A stretch of DNA of 64,000 nt from Sinohyriopsis cumingii (taxonomy: Eukaryota; Mollusca; Bivalvia; Unionida; Unionidae). The position numbers were made by a program, and so were the translations under genes. The notes under the pieces are model-generated. The model saw only the letters and a list, made by a program, of their open reading frames with translations, was not told the origin of the DNA and made no database searches. Every line of letters starts with the position of its first letter. Position 1 is the stretch's first letter. Below are positions 26,914 to 39,172 of the stretch, one piece after another. The DNA lies in the NCBI GenBank assembly GCA_028554795.2, contig JAPYKE020000037.1, positions 4,131,001 to 4,195,000 on the forward strand. The letters run 5' to 3'.

Positions 26914-27193
26914 GGGAACGATGATAAGAAGGTTGAAGTGGTGACTTAATTAGATAGTATAGGAGAGACAAGAGTTTGCATATTGTTACCCCGCCGTAAA
27001 AAAAGATGTTAATATTTATGATGAAACAGATATTTTCTCATTCATATATGACATTCGTGGTATGTATATTTGATTTTCTTTTCTATGTTATAGTGTGGAA
27101 CACTTTTGGTAAATTATTGGTTTGTTAAAATACATAAACACATGGTTACTATTACTAGCATATAGTTATGGAACTGTACATTCTTCTTTTCAG

Positions 27194-27217
27194 TTCGTCC
27201 GCATCCGCCTCCAATCG
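27194..27217 (+). CDS. Candidate 24-nt microexon of cadherin-like gene
   Basis: A strong acceptor (attcttcttttcag) and strong donor (CG/gtaagag) bracket 24 nt. Entering in phase 1, as left by the exon at 7469-7653, it encodes RPHPPPI and leaves phase 1. A proline-rich tail segment is plausible for a receptor tail. If right, the whole Polinton lies in one intron of about 19.5 kb. It rests on splice-site quality and phase only. Confidence 0.4.
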
Positions 27218-28459
27218 GTAAGAGAGATTTTCAATTACTTTGATTGTTATTTATCTCCAACTTTTGAAAGCCTTGTACATCCTTATATAGTTGATCATAC
27301 TAACAGTACTGTACAATGTGGCTGAGTTTGACGGCAAGCAAGATTCTGTATGCTTAAAATATAAATGCGATGTTTTCTTGTCATATTATGACATCGTTCT
27401 TTCGTTGGCACTTTCGTAAGTGTTATACCGATACACAGAGATACACTGATACATCCATACACAGATACACCTATATACAAATTCACCGATACATAAATAC
27501 ACAGATACACAGATACAAATATTTACGCAGAAACATGGCATTTTCCGTATCGGTTTCAACCCGTAAATGATATCTCAGTGTTATAAACCAAACGATTAAA
27601 ACGAAATATACCGTATTCTGTCTAGTCTATATATGTTGACTCTGCAGTCGTTTGAGCAAAATAAAAAAATTACATTATTTCAAAATGTTCCACACCCCCG
27701 CAATTGCGATCACATCAAATTTTGCCCTACCTTCCACGTCAAAATCAGACAGTTAACCATTCTTTTATTTACAAACATTTTCATATGGTAAAATTATCAC
27801 GTCTATATAGCAAGCTATTCAAAAGTGACTAAAATAAAAAGTTTGATGACTATATAATAGAAATGAAAACTGTGCAGATTTAAATATATAGGTGTTAGTC
27901 GCCATTTAATAAAAGCCATTTTTAATCGAAATATTACCTACATCAGGGTAGATTCAGAGAGTGGAGATGAATTTCGGAGGTGGCAAATGAGAGGGTGTGT
28001 CGAGGGACCCCATTTTACAGTAAAATGTTTATACTTTTAAATGCTCACAATAGGGATAGGCAATCGTTTTAGGAAAAACGAACAGCTCCTTTCACGACTC
28101 GTATCCCTTTTGAAAAAATGCATTCATCTCATACATGCACAAAATAATATATGTGTTTTGCTTTTTGTGTTTCCTTCACTCGGCAGAAAGAAAGAGTTTG
28201 CCAGTCTTAAATGTTTGGCATTGCAGTATGACTACAGTTGAAAACGAATTGCAATTAATACAAGTTCCATTTACAACATCAAACAAATGTGAACGCGAGG
28301 ATGTCATTGAAGACATAGAAGTAGTTCTAATCTGGTTGTGTGCTACGGAACTACGGATGTAACATCAGTATCGAACTCCATATCAAGTATATATGGTTAA
28401 ATGGGTATATAATTATACAAATGTATAGTCGTGATTAGACAAAATTTAATATTAACATG

Positions 28460-28543
28460 TACAACGAGAATGAAAAAAAATATCAAGCCACATCCCCACC
28501 ACCACCTCCAAAAAAAGAACTAACTACACACACACACACTCTC

Positions 28544-28642
<99 letters not shown>

Positions 28643-28765
28643 GGCAACAGTTACCCTTAGTGTTAGATGAAAGCAATTTATTTTTGTTGTATTGTTGCAA
28701 AGAAAATACAAAAGCCACTTCCTCACCACCACCTCAATAAGACAATAACCACACACACACACACA

Positions 28766-28824
<59 letters not shown>

Positions 28825-28870
28825 ACAGATGCCTCAGTTACCCGAGGTGAGAGATGAAATATATTTATTG
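28460..28870 (+). repeat. Tandem duplication with compound (CT)n(CA)n microsatellites
   Basis: Two copies of about 190 bp: each has AAGCCAC-TCC-CACCACCACCTC, then a CA run, a CT run and a CA run, then a TGCCTCAGTTACCC or TGGCAACAGTTACCC tail. The copies differ in run lengths. Confidence 0.8.
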
Positions 28871-29619
28871 ATATTGTTTTGTTGATTTTATTTGTAATCT
28901 TTCTTATTTGCTCACTTTGTAAGTTTCTCGTCAGTATGATAATATATAAGGGATATTTTCTTGACACGAGTGAATAACGGACATATTACATCAAATGAGA
29001 CGAAATATGTCATTTATTCTCTCGAGGGAAGGACTTGTTTTTACTTTATGCTGAAACGTATTGGGTAGCGATATTATTTCTCCTGGAAAATCCAGCAAGT
29101 CATGTCTTGAGATAGAATATGAATGCAGTGTTTTTAATGTTTGTTTCCATAAAAGTGTAGTTTATGACAATATGTCTTTTATCAACACGATACATGACAT
29201 CTATGAGTGGATACGACAGGCAGATATTTTAGGATAATTGCTGCAATGTGATGGTAACATCGTTATGAGTGGATACGACAGGCAGATATTTTAGGATAAT
29301 TGCTGCAATGTGGAGGTAACATCGCTATGACGCTGCAATGTGCATACATTTTTTTAAAATTAAGTTTAATAAAGATTTTGTTTTCTTCATTGCAGAAAGT
29401 CAAGGCTGGCGAAGATTTTGATGAATCGAGGTAAATCGATGTATGCATCAGTTTTAAACCTCACATTTGGTTTAAAATTCCTCATTTGTATTTCCTTCTT
29501 ATGGAACATAAATTGGTATGGTTGAGTTTATTCTGAAACATTCCAATGGTCCGTGAAAAGAATATGAGTGGTTATATGAGGCTCTCTTATACATGCGGAA
29601 AGTTACATTAGGTTCACTT

Positions 29620-30030
29620 TAGGGGGCATTCTGGGGACAAGGGGAATTCAACATGGCATGAGGCAGAACTGGAACAAATGGAATTTAACAGGATTTATCT
29701 TGTTCCCAGACTGCCCATGAAATTTAGCGTCAGATGAGGCAGTATGGGACCCATGGACATAATACTGATAAACACACATAGTATTCATCACCCAATACAT
29801 AGTAACCAGATTGTCTGGGTTCATATGGGTTACATCCGCTGGATGACGACATCACGAAATCTATGAGAAGACATCCTTTAGGAAAAGATTGTGTTAGATC
29901 GTTTTATAGAAACTAAAATGATTCCTGTGGATGTGATCTTTTGCATTCTCTCTGACGGTCATTGAATGTTTTTCTGAGATGGATATTTTCCTTCAGGTAC
30001 GCGCCTCCATTGAGTTTTCGTTAGTTATTA
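29620..30030 (+). mobile_element. Possible relic of a second Polinton-type end
   Basis: Scattered matches to the intact element: GGGGAATTCAACATGG and GGAATTTAACAGG near 29640-29690 resemble GGGAAATTTAACATGG and GGAATTTAAACAGG of the inverted repeat. TTTAGCGTCA lies near 29727. GGATATTTTCCTTCAGGTACGCGC near 29987 resembles the shared promoter block. The order is repeat-like then promoter-like, as in the intact right-end region read inward. No coding remains. Confidence 0.35.
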
Positions 30031-30759
30031 ACTGTCGGGTGTTGGTCATTCAAAAGAGCATTAAGTTATTTTATACTTATCTGGGCATTCGAAACAGTGT
30101 GAAGTTTTATACTTATCTTTTACAGTTTGTAAAAGCGTATTAAATTTCTAAACTTTGTAAATTGTTCCGGACGTTCACAATCCTTGCTAAATCCAGTATT
30201 ATTTGTTTATTCTTTATTTTGTGAAAATTATTTTGTCCATTTTTCACTTTTTAAGCTACATATTTATAATTTGTAAGGATTCTTTGTACATTTTTTTATT
30301 GCGGGATTCCTTTTGAATCTTTGAATATATGTCATATCAGTTTTTAAATATGAATAATACTTTTAATCTCGATTATATTTTTTTCCGTTTCCGCTAAAGT
30401 TCGTACGTGTTTCGGACATTTGTTGCTACTTTTAATGTCGGCCAACATTTGCTGATTGTTTACGAATTTGCTTTCAGTCTGCACTAAATTCCGTGACAGT
30501 TCGGAAGTTTAGTGCTATGTTTAGCCAAGGTCATTATAATCTAATATGTTGAATCTTTTTCTAGTCTCCGCTAAATATTGTGACACGGTCTCGGGAGCTT
30601 GGTACTACTTTTAGGTCCAATTTTGAATGTTATGGGTTGTTTTCCGTGATTAAAGCTACTTATTACATCAAATACAATATATGCAAATTTACTAACGTAT
30701 CCAACATGATACACATCTCGGCCATATACATATAGCCACTGGACGGGAGGCCACTGGTG

Positions 30760-31620
30760 CGGTTTATTGATGGCATAATATGAGGTGTTGGATAGCAGAG
30801 AACGGGATATTGGTCACTCCACACGGCGTTTTATGGTACAGTGCAGAGTGTTGGATGGTTGAAAACGGGATGTTCATCACCAAATCCTGCGTGTTGATAA
30901 CGTAAGGTTGGATGTTAGATGGTAGAGAATGAGAGATTGGTCACTATATATGGCGTGTTATTGGTATAATGAGGACTATTAGCTAACAGAGAACGGGATA
31001 TTGGTCATTATAATACGGTGTGTTAATGGTATAGTGTGGAGTGTTAGATAATAGAAAACAAGGTATTGGCCACTACAAAGGGCGCATTGATGATAGAGTG
31101 TGGGGTGATGGATAGGACAGATCGGAGCATGGTCAATACACACAGTTGGCTTGATAGTTTATGTGTAATGTTCTTGATAGTAGAATACGGAGTATTGATC
31201 GATACACAAGGCATGTTGATTGTACATTGTGGAGTGTTGGATGCAGAAATCGGAGTATTATACACTACACAGGACATGATGGTATCATAATGTGGGGTGA
31301 TGGAAAGCATAGATGGTGGTCATCAATACACGCCGCTTGGTTGAACGTGTTATTCGTCAGTACACATGGCGTGTTGATTGTATGGTGTATTATGTTGAAT
31401 AGTACAGAACCGGGTACTGGTCATAACATAGGGTGTGTTGAGGGTATAATGTGGGGTGTAGAAAAGGAAATAACGGAATAATAGCCGCTGCCCACGATGT
31501 GCTGGATAGTATATGTTGGCTGTTGGGTAGTAAGTGACAGGGTATTGATCACTACACGGGATCCGTTGGACAGAGTATGTAGGGTGTTGGATAGGAGGTC
31601 GTCAGCGAATGTCGTGAAAT
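30760..31620 (+). repeat. Degenerate minisatellite of about 63 bp
   Basis: The marker GTGTTGGATAGTAGAGAACGG-like recurs at about 30785, 30848, 30911, 30974, 31041, 31104, 31168, 31234 and 31296 and onward, a period of 62-67 bp, with strong divergence between units. Open frames on both strands here are products of the repeat. Confidence 0.8.
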
Positions 31621-32228
31621 ATGTCTTACATTTCCTGCAGCTATAGCGGCGTTACTTATCTTAAAATTACTTATTTAAGGTCAGTGTTCCATTTTTTAGT
31701 CACATAGAGGGAAGTACCTCCGAAAATTCGTTAGTACTCGGCTTAAACTGGCTCAGACGATTATTTTGTTTGTTAACATGGGCACAGTACAAGATGGATC
31801 AAAGTAAGAAATGTTTATATTTTCTTCAAAGATGGCGGTTCGTAGATAAATGCGGTCTCAAGACCACTGGAAATTTGAAATGAGCTAAATGACGGATCAC
31901 AGGAAAGACAGGGAACTATGTTGACCTTTAGATACTACATTACAAACTATCATGGCTCAAAATATCAATGAGTTGGATACTTATCATTAGTCCAATAATT
32001 AGCTCACTTCCAATGCAGAATATTATTATATCCCCAATATAGGAAAACTGGAATCTACAGAAAACTAGAAACAAACTTTTGGACAGCAGCGACTGTACTT
32101 TTTAAGTCCAACAGTTAAATAAAATAATGAATTAATTGAAATAATCATGAAATAATTTCAACAAATGTTTAATTGCTTATACCATGATATTGTACTGAAA
32201 TTTACTGTCAGCTTTATTTTTATTTCAG

Positions 32229-32314
32229 GAACACCTCTTGATGGAACGAAACTGACACAAAAGCAAGAATTATCAAACGCAAGAAATGTACTTTTCTGGA
32301 TACGAATTAGCTAG
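32229..32314 (+). CDS. Candidate terminal exon of cadherin-like gene
   Basis: An acceptor tttttatttcag is followed by 86 nt that in phase 1 read GTPLDGTKLTQKQELSN and on to a TAG at 32312-32314. Joined to the candidate microexon at 27194 the frame stays open and gives a plausible hydrophilic tail. An AATAAA lies near 32790. Support is phase agreement and splice consensus only; transcript data would decide. Confidence 0.35.
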
Positions 32315-33556
32315 TCACTTACTTGCGTCAACATTCCTTAAGCACTTAAGTAGAAACAGATATATAGAATTTGCAAATAGTAAATATGGCACTTTCACTT
32401 TCAGTGAATCGACACTCGGCGTGTCCTTTGCTTTGCGCAATCTCTTGTTACAGCAACCCTTTTTTTACACTATTATATCCAATCATAAATTTGCAAAGCG
32501 ACACGTTTTAGGACACACTACATGTACACTCTTATATTTTGGCCCAGTCATTCGGAACATCCTCGTCTGTTTCCAATGCGAATCGAATAACTTTGACTCA
32601 GATGGTGACTCGAAAGTATTTGTAGTGATAATTCCCAATCGAGTAAATTTGTGACTGACGGACATCAGGCTAAATGTACGAAGAACAGAGTCGTTTAAAA
32701 TGATAGATCTGGTAAACAAATAAACACAAAGGACATTCATTAATCAGTGAAATACTTGCACTTTTTTACTTTTATTTCTGCAACTTCGTAATAAAAAAGA
32801 ATTAAATAATCATTCGGTTTCAACACCCTGAAACAGCTACTTATTTTGATATTCGGGATAACACCTCAACAATTGATTGTGATGTAAACAAACGTATGAC
32901 GTGGAGACAAACACAGGCTTGAGGGTCGTTCAAATGGCCATTATTTACATCCAATATTTTTTTCTAACACGTCAGGTAAAAGGACGAGGACTTTTCTGCT
33001 GGACATTGGACATAACGTCACGTACAAATGGTCAGCGCAAAAAGCATGCAAATAATATAATCTCGAAACAGGTATGCTTGTAGTATTTAAGTATAATAGG
33101 ATGAAGTTGCAGAACTTTTTAATTTCTTTTAATATAGTACATAAACCACAGAAGATTCATTATTAATAGCTTGGAACATTAACAAGCAGGTTTCACATTT
33201 ATAGTCACATTTCACTAGAATTTTTCATATCTATGATGTTTTGTATACTGAACCATGTTTTGTCATATCTGCTTTTGGTAGTTTAGTTCAGTTATCATTG
33301 ACAAAAGTAGACGAAGGAAGAGAAACAGATAAAAATAGAGAAACAAATTCGTGTACATTTTATGCAAGTGGACCAAGAAAATTATGTAGTCGTTTTAATT
33401 TCTTCTTGGTATGTGGTGTTTGATAAAATGAAATAACTTTGCAGTCTACTTAAAATTTCATCCTATTCATGTACATGTGGTCAATAAAATTAGAAAAATT
33501 GCAGCTTCTTAATTTTATTTTTGTTATGCTTATATTAGTTTAAAAGCTTAATGTAC
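32315..33556. other. No supported feature
   Basis: AT-rich sequence. Open frames of 60-120 codons at 32286-32654, 32901-33083 and 33241-33423 have no recognisable domain or gene signals. Confidence 0.4.
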
Positions 33557-33730
33557 TTCTTACCTACTTACAGACCAACAATGATCCACTAATTTGCTTA
33601 CAAACTTACACGAGCTTTTACGTACAAACCTTCATAACTTCCTTCTTACCTACTTACAGACCAACAATGATCCACTAATTTGCTTACAAACTTACACGAG
33701 CTCGTACGTACATACCTTCATAACTTCCTT
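33557..33730 (+). repeat. 86-bp tandem duplication
   Basis: TTCTTACCTACTTACAGACC through CTTCATAACTTCC occurs twice in a row, starting at 33557 and 33643, with three or four differences. Confidence 0.9.
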
Positions 33731-33794
33731 CTTACTTTCCTTCAAAATCCTTCCCTTCCTATCTGCCTGCTTTCCTAACAACTTACTAAGTTAC

Positions 33795-33988
33795 GGACAT
33801 AGAAGGGTTATTTCCTAATAACGTAGGGACATACGATACATATTTCCTAATAATTTAACGGACATATGAAAAGTATTTCCCAATAACTTATTGACATACG
33901 ACATACGAGGGGCATTTCCCAATAGCTTATGGTCATATGAGAGGTATTTCCTAAAACTTTGCGGACATACGAGGGATATTCCCCAATA
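33795..33988 (+). repeat. Minisatellite of about 31 bp, left part, split by the LINE
   Basis: Repeats of GGACATATGAGAGGTATTTCC-CAATAACTTA. The same array continues at 39727-39960 on the other side of the LINE, so it was one array before insertion. Confidence 0.85.
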
Positions 33989-34264
33989 TGATTGATTGAT
34001 TGATTTATTTTTAACGGCGCATCGGCACTGTTAGGCTATTTAGCGCCAAACAAAGTGTTATTTCTATAATCTTTTAAAACTTATAAAAGGTCCTATATCG
34101 ACCGGCGATATAAAAGAACAAATGGTTGAAATTAAAAAACGGTAAGATGATAACGGTGTAAAATAAAGCTTCCCGCTCAACGGGAGATGTAAAAATGATG
34201 AATAGGTATTAAAATGGGACGGTATATATATTGCATAAAACTGCACAAGGTGATAGCATAAAAG

Positions 34265-37200
34265 TCAGAGTTTAGAGTAAATATTTACGGCTTTCAAGAA
34301 CTCTATAATACGAGTGATGTTTATATTATCAAAAAGTTCTTTCATGTCATGCACAATGTAATAACGATCGCGCGTAGGTTGTAGGTCAAAGCACTCTATC
34401 ATAAAGTGCTTGACAGTGAATGGTTCATTGCAAGAAACGCACTCTGGTGGGTCTTCACCTTTTAGTATGTGGGTGTGGGTGATATAAGTATGACCAATTC
34501 GGATTCTTGCAATGACTACCTCCTCCCTACGAATGGTTCTGTAGGAAGGAGTCCATTCTCCTAGAGTCGGTTTGATTGCCTGAAGTTTGTTATTTACAGC
34601 ATCATTCCATGATGCCAGCCACTTCTGACGTAAGAACTTTCTGATACAAGGTTTAAAATCAGTATATGGTATTTTAAAATCAGATGGTTCTTGAGAAAGG
34701 GCCATTTTAGCAGCGCGATCTGCTTTTTCGTTACCTTTAATACCAATGTGGCTAGGTAACCAACAGTATATTATATTGTGGGAGACACTCAGCTCGGTAT
34801 TTTTTACAAGTATGTTTTTCAATAATGGGTTCTCCAGTTTTATATTGTGTAGTGACTGGAGTACTGATAGCGAGTCGGAGAAGATGATACTGTTTAAAAT
34901 ACGGTTCTTTTCTATATGTTGCAGAGCAAGGTCTATTGCTCTGATTTCGGCTGTAAAAATTGATGCTCCATTTGGTAAGCGAACTTGCGTTGTGTGATTT
35001 CCACAAACAAAGGCTGCAGCAGCCTTTTCCTCATCCTTTGATCCATCAGTGTAAATTCTGGTGTAGTTTTTAAATTCGGTGAGGAGTTCATGGTAAGAGT
35101 TGTGGAAGACAGAAGGGTTTGTTTCGGATTTTTTTCCATCGTGTAGCGTAAAACGTACTTTTGGTTGTTTAATTAGCCAGGGTGGTGTTTCGGAGATGGA
35201 TGTTTTCTGAATTTTAGAAAGATCTATATTTGTAGTGTCAAGGCTGGATGATATTCTAATGCCAAAGGAAGGTATGGCGTTTGGTTTATTTTCGTATAAA
35301 GTTTTGTATTTGGGTTGAAAAACAGCCGAAAAAGCAGGATTCAGAGGGTTTGATTTTAATTTGAGAGCATACTGTGCGGAAAGCATTTCTCTACGATGCG
35401 ATAACGGTGGTTCATTCGCCTCAGTTAGAAGGCTTTCACACGGGGATGTTTTAAATGCTCCCAGAGCCAGTCTTATTCCCTGATGATGAATTGGATCAAG
35501 CATTTTAAGATACGATTTTCTGGCTGAACCATACACAACGCAACCATAGTCTAGTTTGGAGCGAATAAACATTCTGTATAAATTTAGGATGACTTTTCTA
35601 TCAGCACCCCAGTCAGTGTGCGCTACTACTTTAAATAGGTTAAGTGCTTTTAAGCATTTAGCTTTTAAGTTCTTTAGGTGTGGAATAAAGGTCAGTTTTC
35701 TGTCAAAGATTATACCTAAAAATTTGGTTTCCTCAACAACTGGAATAGGTGTTCCATCCAGCGTGAGGTTCGGTTCATCATGATGTTTTCGTAACTGACA
35801 GAAATGCATGCATACCGTTTTTGATTTCGAGAATTTGAAACCGTTTGCATTGGCCCAATTTTGAATTTTGTTTATATTTTGCTGCAGTTGTCTTTCAATT
35901 GTATGCATGTGCTTTGACCGATAACATATTAGAAAATCATCAACGTATAACGAGCAATCCACACCAGGAGTCAAACACTTGGTGATGCTATTAATTTTGA
36001 TGTTAAAGAGCGTCACAGATAAAATACTGCCCTGGGGCACACCCATCTCTTGCTCGTGCAGATCTGAGAGGGTAGAGCCCACTCGTACTTAGAATTCTCT
36101 GTCGGAGAGAAAGTTGGATATGAAAGAGGGCAGACGGCCTTTTAGACCTAGATCGTGCAGGTCATTTAGTATCCCGTACTTCCATGTCGTGTCATAGGCC
36201 TTTTCTAAATCAAAGAAAACCGCTACTAAGTGTTCTTTCTTGATAAATGCATCTCGAATAAATGTTTCTAGTCTAACCAGATGATCGTTGGTGCTCCGGC
36301 CATATCGAAAGCCACTTTGGAAAGGAGATATTAAATTATTAGTTTCCAAGTACCAGACAAGCCGAGAATTGATCATTCGTTCCATTGTTTTGCACACACA
36401 GCTTGTGAGTGCAATTGGTCGATAGCTGTTAGGATCTGCGCTATCTTTACCGGGTTTGGGAACTGGTATTACTGTTGCCTCTTTCCAGATTTTAGGTACA
36501 TTACCAGTAATCCATAAATTGTTGAAAATTTCTAGAAGGGCTGTTAATGAAGGTTCTGGGAGGTGCTTCAAAAACTGGTAATGTATTTCGTCAGGCCCAG
36601 TGGATGTATCGTGGGCCTTATTCAGAGATTCCTTCAGCTCATACATTGTAAACGGTTGATTATAACTTTCTGAGTTATTCGATGTGAATTTCAACCGTGT
36701 CTTTTCTTTGTGAGTTTTTAATCTTCTGAATGCTTCTGAGTAATTAGAGGATGAGGAATTTTTTGAGAAGCTATCAGCAAGTATGTTAACAATATCATGT
36801 TTGGAATTGATATTCTTGTTGTTTACTTTGAGATGTTGAAAGGAATTGTATTTCCTATTTGCATTGATTTTGCGGATCGTGTCCCAAACTTTCTTTATAG
36901 AGGAACGAGAGTTTAGAGTTGAAACATATTTTTTCCATGATGTTCTTTTACTTTGTTTAATCGTGCGGCGAGCATTGGCCCGAACAATACGGTACTTAGT
37001 TAAATTTTCGGGTGTTGGACGATTATTAAAATTTTTCAGTGCTTCTCGGCGTTGTCTAATGGCCTCTTTACATTCTTTTGTGAACCATGGTTTTGAGAGT
37101 TTTTACCGTTTGGTGAGGACTTGGGAATGGATTCTTCTGCATTGTCGATTAAAACAGAAGTAAAATATTGAAAAGGGTTATTGTCGTTTAAGACAGTATC

Positions 37201-37944
37201 CCTATTAAGTCTAGTTGTACAAAGTGTTTCAAATTTGGCCCAGTCGGCCTTCTTTAAATTCCAATGTGGAACTGCTTCGTCAATTGTAACGTTGGTATTG
37301 TTAAGAGAGATTGGAAAGTGATCACTGCTGTGAAGGTCATCAGCGACCTTCCATTCATAGTCCAAAAGCAGCGATGGGGTACAAATTGTCAAATCAATAC
37401 ACGTGTATGTACCAGTTCCTGGGTGTAAATATGTCGGTGATTTGGTATTATATAGACACAAATCGTGTTTGGAAATGAAGTCGTCTATTTTGTGACCTCT
37501 GTCACTTATGTGATTTGAACCCCATAAAATGTTATGGGCATTAAAATCACCGAGTAGAATAAAGGGTGCGGGGAGTTGTTGAACAAGGTCGTCTAATTCA
37601 TTTGTTACTAAATTGGTGTTTGGTGGTATGTAGATAGAACAAAAGGTAATCACCCGATGCAGAGTGACGCTCACAGCAGTGGCTTGTAAATTTGTGTTTA
37701 GAGGGATGACGCTATGAGGGGCTCTGTTGTTCACAATAACAGATACTCCTCCTGAGGCTCTGTCAACATTATGAGAGTAGTTGTTAAACAGGGAGTAGTT
37801 TTTAAGTGTGATGTTATCTGTATCTTTCAAAAATGTTTCCTGAAGACATAGTACTGCAGGATCACGTTCGTTTAAGAGCAAAAGAATATCATTGTAGTTG
37901 GCTTTAAGTCCTCTACAGTTCCATTGTATGATGGTGTTCTTCAT
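34265..37944 (-). pseudogene. LINE ORF2: AP endonuclease, reverse transcriptase, RNase H; one frameshift and one stop
   Basis: About 1,226 codons. The endonuclease lies at 37944 to about 37250 (QWNCRGLKANYNDIL, GDFNAHNILWGS, SSDHFPI). A one-base frame change lies near 37110. Reverse transcriptase follows from about 36700, with TGPDEIHYQFLK, VFFDLEKAYDT, a TAA at 36089-36091, MGVPQGSILS and the catalytic YVDD. RNase H catalytic acids are in IYTDGSKDE, TAEIRAIDLAL, IFSDSLSVL and GNEKADRAAK. The C-terminus has a CVSCNEPFTVKHFMIEC zinc-binding motif. ORF2 nicks target DNA and copies the RNA. It starts seven bases after ORF1 ends. Confidence 0.93.
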
Positions 37945-37951
37945 TACAAGT

Positions 37952-39172
37952 TTATATTGAAGATTCTGGAGCTAGGTTAAACCTTTCGCGGAGGAAATGT
38001 CTTTGGTTATTTATCTGGAGGAAGTATGGGTGTGAATTTTTTGTGTTAGGTCTGGAGCCACCTTGAGGACATGGAGCAGATTCTTCTGCATCCATATCCT
38101 CAAAGTCTCCAAACCTATTGTGCAGTTTTATTGGGTCATCAGACCCTTTTTGCTGCCTATTTGCTGTCGACTTTTTCTTACTGTTTGGTGATTTTGATGG
38201 TGGAGGATTGTTGAACGTTGTTTGCGTCGATGTTGAGGTTTTTGGGGGTTTGTAATGCGATATGTTCGAGACGGAAGGGGATTCAAGTGGGTCTGTTTGG
38301 GTTTGGGCGTCTTTCGTTGCTTTCTGATTGCTCTTTACTATGGTTGAGAAGGATGGGCCGGGGAGTGATGTTCTAGTTTGTACAAGCTTCCTGGCCTCTG
38401 GATACGGGATGTTGGATGTGTATTTGATCCTTTGGATTTCCTTCTCCTGTTTCCATATATCGCAATCTTTTGAATTTGCATGGTGTTCCTTGCCGCAGTT
38501 GACGCAATGCGGAGTGGCTTTGCACTCGGATTCCAGATGAGAAGGGTCTCCACATCGTCCACATACTTGGTTTCTGGAACAGCGGTCTTCATGATGACCG
38601 TATTTTTGACATTTGTAGCATCGGAGGGGATTTGGTATGTATACCTCAACCCTAACTTGTAAGAACCCAACTTTGACAACTTTAGGTACCGTTGGTCTGT
38701 TGAAGGTGAGTATAATGGTGTTGGTGTCTTGCAGATCGCTGTTTCGTTTGATACGAATCCTACGAACTGCAGTGACACCTTCACTTTTCATCCCCTCTAC
38801 GATGTCTTTGTCGCTGACTCCACCCAAGTCACGGCAACGAATGACGCCTTTTGATGTATTTAGAGATGTGTGTGCGAAACAAGTCACTGGGATGTCATGA
38901 AATACCTTAATTTTTTGAATGTTCTCAGTGTGTGCTTTACGTTCGCACTCCACAAGCAGACCACCTGATTTAATCTTTTTAACGCTTTTTGGTTTGCCGA
39001 CTAATCCAAGTATAGTCTTTTCGATTATAAATGGCGATAGTGCGGCTAGGGGTTTGGTTTCATCTTTTGATTTGATGACCATGAAGCGAGGAAACGATTC
39101 CACACTACATGGTTCATCATCTGAGTCAGTTCCCGTTTTGGTACGCTTATTTTGATTTTTTTGATTTTCCAT
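37952..39172 (-). CDS. LINE ORF1: Gag-like RNA-binding protein with three zinc knuckles
   Basis: 406 residues, intact. The N-terminal part has an RRM-like region (about 50-150). Three CCHC-type knuckles lie at about residues 188-245 (CYKCQKYGHHEDRC, CGRCGDPSHLESEC, CVNCGKEHHANSKDC). A Ser/Thr/Pro-rich tail follows. The protein packages the element's RNA into a ribonucleoprotein particle. The ATG at 39172 follows a 5' UTR of about 550 bp. Confidence 0.9.
   Translation of the reverse strand: MENQKNQNKRTKTGTDSDDEPCSVESFPRFMVIKSKDETKPLAALSPFIIEKTILGLVGKPKSVKKIKSGGLLVECERKAHTENIQKIKVFHDIPVTCFAHTSLNTSKGVIRCRDLGGVSDKDIVEGMKSEGVTAVRRIRIKRNSDLQDTNTIILTFNRPTVPKVVKVGFLQVRVEVYIPNPLRCYKCQKYGHHEDRCSRNQVCGRCGDPSHLESECKATPHCVNCGKEHHANSKDCDIWKQEKEIQRIKYTSNIPYPEARKLVQTRTSLPGPSFSTIVKSNQKATKDAQTQTDPLESPSVSNISHYKPPKTSTSTQTTFNNPPPSKSPNSKKKSTANRQQKGSDDPIKLHNRFGDFEDMDAEESAPCPQGGSRPNTKNSHPYFLQINNQRHFLRERFNLAPESSI

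Larger units (their letters stand above)
27218..32228 (+). other. Gene-poor stretch with many tandem repeats
   Basis: Contents: a short GATACACA-type repeat (about 27428-27523), two CT/CA compound microsatellites in a duplicated unit (28460-28870), a 62-bp duplication (29203-29330), a possible Polinton relic (29620-30030), three copies of a unit of about 90 bp (30385-30620) and a 63-bp minisatellite (30760-31620). Other splice-like pieces (28829-28846; 29396-29430) exist, but their phases do not agree with the neighbouring exons in a consistent way. Confidence 0.5.

Noticed and set aside
28829-28846. 18-nt microexon of the cadherin-like gene
   Set aside because: Splice-like ends exist, but it lies in a duplicated microsatellite unit whose sister copy lacks them.
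29396-29430. 35-nt exon with good splice sites
   Set aside because: In the phase required by the neighbouring candidate exons it contains a stop; it could be real only in another transcript structure.
32286-32654. 122-codon open frame
   Set aside because: No domain or gene signals; it overlaps the candidate terminal exon in another frame.
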